A stretch of DNA of 64,000 nt, taken from positions 1,984,001 to 2,048,000 of the forward strand of contig CP019454.1 in assembly GCA_002951815.1 (NCBI GenBank). Direction: 5' to 3'. Numbering within the stretch: the stretch's first letter is position 1; the number at the start of each line of letters is the position of its first letter. This document shows, one piece after another, positions 1-7,091 of the stretch. A model generated the notes under the pieces. It searched no databases, was not told the origin of the DNA, and saw nothing but the letters and a program-made list of their open reading frames with translations. The DNA is from Sulfobacillus thermotolerans. GTDB taxonomy: Bacteria; Bacillota; Sulfobacillia; Sulfobacillales; Sulfobacillaceae. A program made the position numbers and the translations under genes.

Positions 1-348
1 CGTGGTATGAAAGCCCCAGAAAATTTTCAGTTGTTAGATGCCCTTGCCGCAGCGCTGGGAGCTGCGGTGGGATCGTCGCGGCCGGTGGCCGATGAAGGCT
101 GGGTTCCGCATTCGTATCACATCGGCCAAACGGGCAAGGTCGTGAGCCCTACCGTCTATTTTGCTATTGGCATCTCGGGGGCGATTCAGCATTTAGCAGG
201 AATTTCGGGGTCGAAGTATATTGTAGCGGTCAATAACGATCCGGAAGCGCCCATTTTTAAAGTGGCCAACTATGGTATTGTAGGGGATCTCTTTGAAGTC
301 GTACCCCGCCTGACGGAGGAGATTAAAGCCTTGAAGGCGCAACAATAA
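1..348 (+). CDS. etfA: Electron transfer flavoprotein alpha subunit, C-terminal part
   Basis: The reading frame is open from the first base of the window, so the true start lies upstream and only about 115 residues are present. The visible part is the FAD-binding C-terminal domain. It shows the family segments GRGMK near the edge, [36 protein letters not shown] and [22 protein letters not shown]. With EtfB this protein forms the soluble heterodimer that passes electrons from acyl-CoA and similar dehydrogenases to the quinone pool. EtfB and any ETF-quinone reductase must lie outside the window. The identification is secure from sequence pattern alone. Confidence 0.95.
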   Translation, partial: RGMKAPENFQLLDALAAALGAAVGSSRPVADEGWVPHSYHIGQTGKVVSPTVYFAIGISGAIQHLAGISGSKYIVAVNNDPEAPIFKVANYGIVGDLFEVVPRLTEEIKALKAQQ

Positions 349-416
349 ATCCCTTCGCATAAAACAATGGGACGGGCATAGGGATATGGAGGAAGGCGCC
401 AAGGAGGAATATCCCT

Positions 417-1448
417 ATGAAACGTCCCATTTCCGTTTTTCTATTGCTGATGTTTGCCGTGCTGCAAATCTATGTGGCAAAAGTCCCCGCCTCGCACCAA
501 GTGCAAACGTCTAGTTGGATGATGGTAAGCGCGCAGCCTGGTGGGTTAGTGGAGCAAAATGGTCAATTTTATCTTGTGACCCCCGAGTTGGCCATGACGA
601 TCCATGCCACAGGGATTCATATTACCACGGATTCCCCAACGCCTCTTGCGTGGGAAGACGTGCCGGAACCATCTGGGGCAGGCGTGTGGCGCGTGGGAGT
701 CAGTGCTGGCCATGCCTTGCTAGGGATTGGGGGCAAACTCTATCCCGCACCCAACGGCACGAGCGCTTTGTGGATAGATGGAGGAAGCCAGCAACTCTAT
801 TTTACGCAACCTGTCGTCTCCGCCATGCACATGGCGGCAAGAGGGTTGCAAACGAGCCATCAGGTCGTTTGGGCATCGGATGCGGAAAGCGCAGCCATTT
901 TAGGGCAAGCCGCTCAGGGATCGGGTATATATGTTTGGACACGCGACCACCACTTGTCTCCGGCTATTATTCCCGAATCACCCCATGATATTATCAATTT
1001 TGGCGTAACTCGTGACCAAAGTGTCATTGCGGCACTGAGTAATGGGACGGTTCTCTGGCAAGGCCATGGACTAGTGAAGCTGCCACGTCTGTCGGAACTC
1101 CGGGTCTCGCGTCATCATGCGACGGCATTAGGCCAATCAGGTCAACAAGTGGTATTGTGGCACCGGGGACAGGTGTTCCATTATCCTTTGCCCGCGCAGG
1201 TGAAGTGGGTTGGGGTCCCTCGATTTTCCCCCAAAGGGGACATGGCGGCGACTTTGGGCCAGTCACACCAAGGCGTCTGGCACTTGCTCCTTTATGGGCC
1301 ACATCGCGCATTAAATATTCGCATGCCATTTTCTTCGGTGTCGGACTATCATTTGTTAGGATTCGTAGGCGAACACTGGGTCTTAGTGACAGTGCCACAG
1401 GGGCCTCACCACGGGACGTACGCATGGTGGATTAATGATGCGTCATAA
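417..1448 (+). CDS. Putative secreted or membrane-anchored propeller-like protein
   Basis: 343 residues with a hydrophobic stretch at residues 6-20 after a KR pair, which fits a signal peptide or N-terminal anchor. The rest is soluble, rich in Gly, His, Trp and short beta-strand-like units such as LWQGHGLVKLP and PRFSPKGDMAATLG, which recall WD40/TolB-type blades. I do not recognise a named family. The start follows an AGGAGGA site at about 402-408. It is separated from etfA by 68 bases and could be co-transcribed. A 9-bp stem hairpin follows it at 1471-1503. Function unknown; it probably acts outside the membrane. Confidence 0.65.
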   Translation: MKRPISVFLLLMFAVLQIYVAKVPASHQVQTSSWMMVSAQPGGLVEQNGQFYLVTPELAMTIHATGIHITTDSPTPLAWEDVPEPSGAGVWRVGVSAGHALLGIGGKLYPAPNGTSALWIDGGSQQLYFTQPVVSAMHMAARGLQTSHQVVWASDAESAAILGQAAQGSGIYVWTRDHHLSPAIIPESPHDIINFGVTRDQSVIAALSNGTVLWQGHGLVKLPRLSELRVSRHHATALGQSGQQVVLWHRGQVFHYPLPAQVKWVGVPRFSPKGDMAATLGQSHQGVWHLLLYGPHRALNIRMPFSSVSDYHLLGFVGEHWVLVTVPQGPHHGTYAWWINDAS

Positions 1449-1470
1449 CCGTGACAAAAACGTAGGCCGG

Positions 1471-1503
1471 GCGGAGATGGCATCACCACACCGTCATCTC
1501 CGC
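1471..1503 (+). terminator. Hairpin downstream of the propeller-like gene
   Basis: Perfect 9-bp arms GCGGAGATG and CATCTCCGC enclose a 15-base loop. No long T run follows, so this may be a processing or weak termination site rather than a classical intrinsic terminator. Confidence 0.4.
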
Positions 1504-1543
1504 TGACATGGATCTAGAAAGGGATCTTTTCGTGTCGGAGGCG

Positions 1544-1572
1544 TTGCTATTTCTCGTCAGAGCATGTATAAT
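1544..1572 (+). promoter_or_regulatory. SigA-type promoter of the tRNA-Val/Asp/Phe cluster
   Basis: TTGCTA at 1544-1549, a 17-base spacer and TATAAT at 1567-1572, 22 bases before the first tRNA base. The -10 is a perfect consensus. Confidence 0.7.
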
Positions 1573-1594
1573 CAAAAACGCTTCTTAAGGTTGT

Positions 1595-1669
1595 GGGCGG
1601 ATAGCTCAGCGGTAGAGCACCTGCTTTACACGCAGGGGGTCACAGGTTCGAGACCTGTTCCGCCTACCA
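1595..1669 (+). tRNA. tRNA-Val (anticodon TAC)
   Basis: A cloverleaf folds by eye. The acceptor arms GGGCGGA and TCCGCCT pair (first pair G-U), the anticodon stem CCTGC/GCAGG carries loop TTTACAC, and the T loop is TTCGAGA. CCA is encoded at 1667-1669. First gene of a three-tRNA cluster. Confidence 0.95.
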
Positions 1670-1686
1670 TGATGAAATTATCTTAC

Positions 1687-1764
1687 GGAGGCGTGGTGTA
1701 GTCGGCCTAACACGCATGCCTGTCACGCATGAGATCACGGGTTCGAATCCCGTCGCCTCCGCCA
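1687..1764 (+). tRNA. tRNA-Asp (anticodon GTC), copy 1
   Basis: The acceptor GGAGGCG pairs with CGCCTCC, the anticodon loop is CTGTCAC, the T loop is TTCGAAT, and CCA is encoded. An identical copy lies at 26056-26133. Confidence 0.95.
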
Positions 1765-1770
1765 CTACAC

Positions 1771-1846
<76 letters not shown>

Positions 1847-1851
1847 TTGTA

Positions 1852-1877
1852 CCCTGCCACCGAAGCGGGGTTTTTTT
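1852..1877 (+). terminator. Intrinsic terminator of the first tRNA cluster
   Basis: CCCTGC (1852-1857) pairs with GCGGGG (1865-1870) with one G-U pair, and seven T follow directly. Confidence 0.75.
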
Positions 1878-2071
1878 ATGCTCGCCAAACGAAATATTGT
1901 CAAAACAACGCTTGTTTTCTCCAACAGGTTTCCGCACGTGAATCTCTTGGGCAATGCATTTTTCGACGTCTAATATTCCGCAAAGGAATACCGGATGGCT
2001 GTGGCAAAGTATTTCCCTATGATGACGCTTTCTGAAACGACCCGCCGCGTACCCGGATTTCTCCGGGGGAA

Positions 2072-2442
2072 GTTAATGTCCAATTGTGTGGTGTAAATAG
2101 GGGTTAGGTGTTTGCCAGATTTTGTCTGGACAATTGCGCTTTAAACGCGGCATCATATTTTTTGGCCATGGCAATTCACCTCAATGGGAGTTAGCGTATC
2201 ATCCCCGAGTTCAAGGTGTCCACAATTTTCAAGAACCACTCCACCGCCTCGCGTAGGAAATCGCGGCCAGGGAGACCAGCCTTGCGTTACCGATCAAATC
2301 ATGACACCGAAGGGGTCGTTATGCCATTCGGCCCCCTTTGTGATCGAAGCAATCTCTCGGGAACCGACCGGGAGACGGTGTTGTCTATGCAAACGCTGGT
2401 AATAATCTCAGCTATATTTACGGCACATAATTGGACATTAAC
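2072..2442. mobile_element. Decayed 371-bp insertion element with imperfect terminal inverted repeats
   Basis: The ends 2072-2100 and 2414-2442 are inverted copies of each other, with about 25 of 29 bases matching; both read GTTAATGTCCAATT inward, then TGTG and GTAAATA. Inside on the minus strand is a tiny frame at 2169-2104 preceded by a GAGGTGA ribosome site. Its start MAKKYDAAFKAQ resembles the beginning of an IS transposase; it stops after 21 codons. A second coding-like scrap ends at 2191. The end sequence recalls IS256-type termini, but the family is uncertain. It reads as an internally deleted IS or MITE-like relic. I see nothing else in 1878-2564. Confidence 0.5.
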
Positions 2443-2564
2443 AGGGATATATGGGAAATGGTGTTACCCCATTAGTGTGCAAATAATTGGGTATGGTAGG
2501 ATTGATATAGCAGTTCACATCTTGAGGTTATTACGTCACTCTATAAGCTAACGGAGGGAGGATT

Positions 2565-2747
2565 GTGGGGGAAAGCCCTTTACGGCAAAATTATTCACGT
2601 AAACAAGCCTATTCACGTAAACAAGCCCATTCACGTCACCGTAACATCAGGAGGTGTCTAGGATGGACTCTCGGAGCACTCTTGACTCTTAGTGGTCTGG
2701 TGGAGTTAGGACGAATTCCCTTTTTTATGTCCAATCGTGGTGGGTAG
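2565..2747 (+). CDS. Short frame encoding the likely N-terminal membrane anchor of the sortase
   Basis: 60 residues from a GTG start with a strong GGAGGGAGG site just upstream. It has a basic N-terminus containing a twice-repeated YSRKQA unit, then one hydrophobic segment (about residues 33-50) and a stop. The sortase catalytic domain lies directly downstream in the -1 frame, open from 2693. The frame change could occur at the six-T run 2721-2726, giving a continuous anchor-linker-sortase chain. I read this as the sortase 5' end separated by a one-base indel, real or artefactual. An independent small membrane protein is less likely. Confidence 0.5.
   Translation: MGESPLRQNYSRKQAYSRKQAHSRHRNIRRCLGWTLGALLTLSGLVELGRIPFFMSNRGG
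2592..2627 (+). repeat. Two tandem 18-bp units
   Basis: The unit TATTCACGTAAACAAGCC occurs twice in tandem, followed by a partial third copy. It encodes YSRKQA repeats in the basic N-terminus of the sortase anchor frame, typical of slippage or unequal crossover. Confidence 0.8.
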
Positions 2748-2770
2748 GAAAGCATCTTATTGCTGAGACA

Positions 2771-3697
2771 GTGCCGCAGCCTACACACAAACTGCGAAAA
2801 GCCACACCCACGTGGCCTAAGGGGCTGATGGATATTATTCGTATTCCGAAGTTGGATCTGACCGCCCCTGTCTTGCAAGGCATTCAAGATGCTGTGTTAA
2901 ATGTGGCCGTGGGGCACTTACCCACTAGCGTGAACCCGGGACGGCCTGGGTTAAGCGTCTTGGCGGGTCATGACGTGACCTGGTTTCGCCATATTAACCG
3001 CCTGAAACCGGGCGATGTCATCGTGGTTCAAGGACGCACGCATACCTATACCTTTCACGTGACGCACAGCACGGTCGTGCATGTGGGGGCACCGGTGTAC
3101 AATACCCCAGGACCATCGATTGTTCTCGAGGCCTGTTATCCCTTAAATGCCCTCTATTTGACCCCGTACCGCTATCTGGTGTGGGCTAGCCTAGTCAAGG
3201 AGACTGGGCAACGTCAAATGCCGTCAGTTCCGGCTAATACACAATATATTCCCCAGGGCATTCCGTCTGCGGTTGCCGCGCAAGGACTCACCTTAGCGAC
3301 GAACGATCTACCCATGGGGCACTTAACGATTCTAGGGCAGCCCTCTGCCACATGGAAGCAAAGCAATGCGCCGCTTAACGCCGCAGATGCGACTACCACT
3401 CTATTTATCGCCGCACTGCATATTGCGCATGCGAATAATGCCAGATGGTGGCATCAGTTGGCTCCATCGGTCCCATATGCCACAATCATGCCGTTAGTTA
3501 CGGGACAGATTACCAAATATTTGAGCCTGGTTAACGAAATCGAGAACGTCCAGGGCACTAATCTGAAAGATACCGAGATTCGGCTGACGGTGGAGATTAC
3601 TGGCGGAATTGCTCCTGGAATATATCAGGTGGAAGCAGCAACGTTAGCTAATAGCCAGAAAATAACTTTAACAGCATTTAATCTCTATTCTCCATAA
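2771..3697 (+). CDS. Sortase-family transpeptidase with long C-terminal extension
   Basis: Cysteine transpeptidase that would attach surface proteins to the envelope. In the 308-residue frame the sortase core occupies about residues 20-140. The catalytic triad candidates are His67 (LAGHDVTWF), Cys122 (VLEACYP) and Arg134 (TPYRYLV). About 165 residues follow that are not part of the usual core and that I do not recognise. The GTG at 2771 has no convincing ribosome site. The real start is more likely the GTG at 2565, which supplies the membrane anchor but lies in another frame. Hence the gene is either frameshifted or affected by a sequence error in a T run. A possible substrate with an SPVTG motif is encoded at 10290-10988. 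Confidence 0.8.
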   Translation: MPQPTHKLRKATPTWPKGLMDIIRIPKLDLTAPVLQGIQDAVLNVAVGHLPTSVNPGRPGLSVLAGHDVTWFRHINRLKPGDVIVVQGRTHTYTFHVTHSTVVHVGAPVYNTPGPSIVLEACYPLNALYLTPYRYLVWASLVKETGQRQMPSVPANTQYIPQGIPSAVAAQGLTLATNDLPMGHLTILGQPSATWKQSNAPLNAADATTTLFIAALHIAHANNARWWHQLAPSVPYATIMPLVTGQITKYLSLVNEIENVQGTNLKDTEIRLTVEITGGIAPGIYQVEAATLANSQKITLTAFNLYSP

Positions 3698-3730
3698 GCT
3701 TTCAAACTTTTCTTTAATTTTTTTTCTATT

Positions 3731-5800
3731 CTACAACCGCTTTTTGATAAGCTTTACCGTATAAACGTTGGTGATAGCGTTATTTGGTTGCCAAATACGG
3801 ACTTCAACGCGGTCGCCAGGTCGAGGCAGAATTGGTTCAATCTGAAAAGGTCCCCAACCATGATATGTATGAGGCATTCCTAATTGATTGATATCGAAGG
3901 GGACATTAACAGTTCTAACGCTATTTGTCGCTGTAAGCGCTCGTCTTGCTAGTAAGATATCACGAGTTGTATCCCATATCTCTAAATTAACAGCTCTAGA
4001 AGAAGCTAATGTAACGGAAACATCATAATGACCATTTTCGATTCTCCAATAATCATGGTCCAGCACATATCCTGTCCCATCCATAGAAGCTATATGCCAT
4101 GTGGAAGAGCGACCTACGAGGACCGGAGTTCCGTTCGTCGTACTTAGTACCCAAGCTGGAATTGTGTTAGATGAAGAATCTAGGGTGATAAAATGTTGCC
4201 CTCTGGGGACAACCCATGACAAAACCCACACTCCTCCGCCGTGCATAACAAGTTTAGCGTGGTTGTTCCTCACTAAATTAGCGATTATTGATAACTGATC
4301 AGTTTCTTTGACCGTTTCTATTCCTTGTAAAGGGCTGACTACAAAAAACAATTTATGCGAATGGATTGGGAAGGATGAATTGTCGTTTACTAATATAGTA
4401 TATAGCCAAGGCCTAGCCGCGAATCGTCCCGCGATTCCTTGGGATGCAATAACCTCTGAGTCATTTGGTATCATTTTTAAAGCCTTCAAGAGCGTGTCAG
4501 CGGCTTTTGGCGAGACGGTAAGCCAATGCGACGGAGTCTTAGGTGCCCATGTAATAAACCATCCCATGCTATTTGCGGCTATAAGAAAAACAACAATTGA
4601 AGTTACGTACGCTTTAAATCGACCACCATAGTTTTTCATAAACTTAATCAAGACATCAATAGTACCAATCACAACAAAACCATACAGAGGAAAATTTTGA
4701 AAAGAAACGGATGCGAAAGCTCTCGAAAGAATATTACTAGCTCCAATCACAATAGGTATCGCTAGCCCCCAAGGAGAGAAGATACCTATAATACCTCCAG
4801 CTGACAAGTCAGCCCAAATATTTAATCGTTCATTCCATATTGCTATTAATACATGGAAAGGATGAACAAGCATTCCGATAATTAGAGAACCAAACCCCAA
4901 TTTAGACCCTGCTGAGCCTGGATCAACAAGATATCCATAAACAATACCGGGAGGAGGAAGTTTATTCGCACCTAAGAAATGATCCAATAAAATGAAGCAA
5001 ATTGTTCCGGCTAGGACTAAAATAAATCCAGCTCTTTGGCGACCCTTCCCAACAATGATCAAAGTAATCCCCAAAGCAACGACATAGGTACATTCGACTA
5101 ACCCTCCTGTTAAGGTGGCCATAACCCACAATGCGGTCCACTTCCACCTACGATGAAAAGTTTCCCGAGCGGCCAAAATGATAAATGCCGCTGCAAATGG
5201 CTCTGTATGAACATCGAACGACACAGCCCAATAGGTCCATGGATTGAACACAATAAGAATACCGGTTAATAACAGCAACATTATCCTATTTTTGTCGCTG
5301 ATTTCATTAGTTTTAGCAGCACTTATTAAGTCAATCACAAATAAGAGTGTAACTATTTCAGTAGTTTCAACTGCGATATCTTGCAAAATCAAGATGCTAA
5401 TTCCGTGAGGATAAATTCGGGTTAACAACGCAATAAACCAAAATAATGATTGTCCTCCATTGCCCCACAAAGGAAATCCCAGAACAGTGCTGAAAGGATT
5501 CAAATGCCCATGCCATATATTCCACACGCCTTGAAAATATGTGGCAAAATCATAGGTAAGAGCGAACCGATGGTACAACACTATACTCCAGGCCATAAAT
5601 ACAAGAAATTGAACTCCTAAAATGGCTAAGATAAAGTATAGTATCCATTGTTCAGTTTGCCTATTTCTTTTTGCAATATCCGTACCCTTGTCGTTAGATT
5701 CACGATGTAATGGAAGCCACTGAATTTTTTCTGTTATTCCCAGCCAACTTTTCAACATATCCCACCCCAAGTAATTTACAAGCGTGATTCTTAAAATCAA
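3731..5800 (-). CDS. DUF2079-type polytopic membrane protein
   Basis: 689 residues. After a hydrophilic N-terminus of about 50 residues there are roughly ten hydrophobic segments, then a soluble beta-rich domain from about residue 540 to the end. The motif YDFATYFQGVWNIWHG (residues 83-98) matches the conserved D...Q..WN pattern of DUF2079, a family related to GT-C glycosyltransferases. It is translated from TTG three bases after the GT2 gene, so coupling is likely; an ATG at residue 15 is an alternative start. The gene is visibly AT-richer than its neighbours, suggesting acquisition. Its role in transferring a lipid-linked sugar is inference. Confidence 0.75.
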   Translation of the reverse strand: MILRITLVNYLGWDMLKSWLGITEKIQWLPLHRESNDKGTDIAKRNRQTEQWILYFILAILGVQFLVFMAWSIVLYHRFALTYDFATYFQGVWNIWHGHLNPFSTVLGFPLWGNGGQSLFWFIALLTRIYPHGISILILQDIAVETTEIVTLLFVIDLISAAKTNEISDKNRIMLLLLTGILIVFNPWTYWAVSFDVHTEPFAAAFIILAARETFHRRWKWTALWVMATLTGGLVECTYVVALGITLIIVGKGRQRAGFILVLAGTICFILLDHFLGANKLPPPGIVYGYLVDPGSAGSKLGFGSLIIGMLVHPFHVLIAIWNERLNIWADLSAGGIIGIFSPWGLAIPIVIGASNILSRAFASVSFQNFPLYGFVVIGTIDVLIKFMKNYGGRFKAYVTSIVVFLIAANSMGWFITWAPKTPSHWLTVSPKAADTLLKALKMIPNDSEVIASQGIAGRFAARPWLYTILVNDNSSFPIHSHKLFFVVSPLQGIETVKETDQLSIIANLVRNNHAKLVMHGGGVWVLSWVVPRGQHFITLDSSSNTIPAWVLSTTNGTPVLVGRSSTWHIASMDGTGYVLDHDYWRIENGHYDVSVTLASSRAVNLEIWDTTRDILLARRALTATNSVRTVNVPFDINQLGMPHTYHGWGPFQIEPILPRPGDRVEVRIWQPNNAITNVYTVKLIKKRL

Positions 5801-5803
5801 TCC

Positions 5804-6613
5804 TTAAAATAGGCGTGTTTCGCTGATAGAATTATCTGCTGAGTGTGACATTGAAAGTTCCAATTCTTTCATTTGAATGTTCAAAAAAGAATAATGCCAT
5901 ATGTTCCACGTGTGTACACGAAACTCTAGTGCTGTTTTGATTACACCAAATCCATAGATAATGCTTCGTTGCAAATTAATCGATGAAGACTCCGCCTCAT
6001 AGCGGGTCGGACAAGATATTTCGCCAATGCGAAAACCGGCCATATGGGCCTGGGCTATCATTTGGTTGTCGAAGACAAAGTCATCGGAATTGCGGTCCAG
6101 CGGTAAAGTCTCCAGTACTTGTCGACTGAAGGCCCGGTAACCCGTATGGTATTCTGACAACTTTAGACCTAGCAAGATGTTTTCAATGAGAGTGAGTAAT
6201 CGGTTAAAAACATATTTATATCGCGGCATACCGCCCTTCAGCGCGCCCTTTCCTAAAATACGCGAGGCTAATACAAAGTCGTATGTTCCATACGCTATCA
6301 TGCCGGCCATGGCCACCAGTAGTTGGGGCGTGTATTGATAGTCGGGATGCAACATTATTACAACATCTGCCCCGCGGTCCAATGCAGCACGATAGCAGGT
6401 TTTTTGATTGCCTCCATAGCCTTTGTTCGTCGTATGGCGAATGACGGGAAGTCCTAGCCTAGTTGCCTCGGTCACCGTGCCATCCCGACTGTTGTCGTCA
6501 ACGAGCAGAATATCATCAATGATTGTCCGGTCAATTTCCTGTACCGTTCGGTGCAGTGTTGTTTCCGCATTGTACGCAGGCATGACGACCGCAATGCGTT
6601 TACCATTTAACAA
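5804..6613 (-). CDS. Family 2 glycosyltransferase (polyprenyl-phosphate sugar synthase-like)
   Basis: 269 residues. The GT-A fold N-terminus VVMPAYNAETTL is followed by ILLVDDNSRDGT and the LHPDYQY motif (D for metal-nucleotide binding), as in dolichol-phosphate mannosyltransferase and ArnC/GtrB-type enzymes. No C-terminal membrane pair is obvious, so it is the soluble type. The start is TTG with GGAGG seven bases before it. Such enzymes load a sugar from a nucleotide donor onto undecaprenyl phosphate at the inner leaflet. The next gene downstream (DUF2079) and the upstream EmrE-like and GT-C genes fit a flip-and-transfer pathway. Confidence 0.85.
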   Translation of the reverse strand: MLNGKRIAVVMPAYNAETTLHRTVQEIDRTIIDDILLVDDNSRDGTVTEATRLGLPVIRHTTNKGYGGNQKTCYRAALDRGADVVIMLHPDYQYTPQLLVAMAGMIAYGTYDFVLASRILGKGALKGGMPRYKYVFNRLLTLIENILLGLKLSEYHTGYRAFSRQVLETLPLDRNSDDFVFDNQMIAQAHMAGFRIGEISCPTRYEAESSSINLQRSIIYGFGVIKTALEFRVHTWNIWHYSFLNIQMKELELSMSHSADNSISETRLF

Positions 6614-6707
6614 TGTTTTGACCTCCTACCGTAGTGTCTTGTGCTATCTCCAACAGTTGTCCCTCGATGAACGATGCTCCCCTAAGGCGGGGGAGGCGCG
6701 AGGCGGA

Positions 6708-7070
6708 CTAGGCTGACGTAATCACGACAATGCCCCCAATAATGAGACCGAGGCCGAGGATCATGTGCCAAGAGATTCGCTCGTGAAGCACCCATGCGCC
6801 AGCCATCGCCACGAAGACAAAGTTGAGACTCACTAGAGGGTAAGCGACGACCAAGGGCAACTTGGCCAATACTTGCAACCACAAAATCGCACTCAGTCCG
6901 TACGCCAAAAAGCCTGCATAAAATAGGGGCTGCGTAAGCAAACCGAAACTTAAGATGTGATCTCGCATCAATAGTTTTAATAACACTTGCGCGAGGCTGC
7001 TAAGAACAATGGAAACAAAGGCGGTGATATATGGCATCCACATCAGGCCGTGTACTTCTTCTGCCGTCAT
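6708..7070 (-). CDS. EmrE/ArnE-like four-helix membrane protein
   Basis: 120 residues with four hydrophobic helices. It resembles the EamA/SMR superfamily, notably ArnE/ArnF subunits that flip undecaprenyl-phosphate-linked sugars; the helix LVVAYPLVSLNFVFVAMAGAWVLHE is cut here to its key points YPL, N and HE. The start ATG follows GGAGG by seven bases. It lies 22 bases after the GT-C gene and 95 bases before the GT2 gene on the same strand. A drug-efflux role is possible, but the glycosyltransferase neighbours favour a flippase subunit. Confidence 0.7.
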   Translation of the reverse strand: MTAEEVHGLMWMPYITAFVSIVLSSLAQVLLKLLMRDHILSFGLLTQPLFYAGFLAYGLSAILWLQVLAKLPLVVAYPLVSLNFVFVAMAGAWVLHERISWHMILGLGLIIGGIVVITSA

Positions 7071-7091
7071 GCTGCGTCCTCCATTAACGAG

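Noticed and set aside
515-988. 157-codon plus-strand frame inside the propeller-like gene
   Set aside because: Cys/Arg-rich out-of-frame shadow of the gene at 417-1448, without ribosome site.
2592-2640. Possible CRISPR-like repeat
   Set aside because: Only two tandem 18-bp units without spacers, inside a coding frame.
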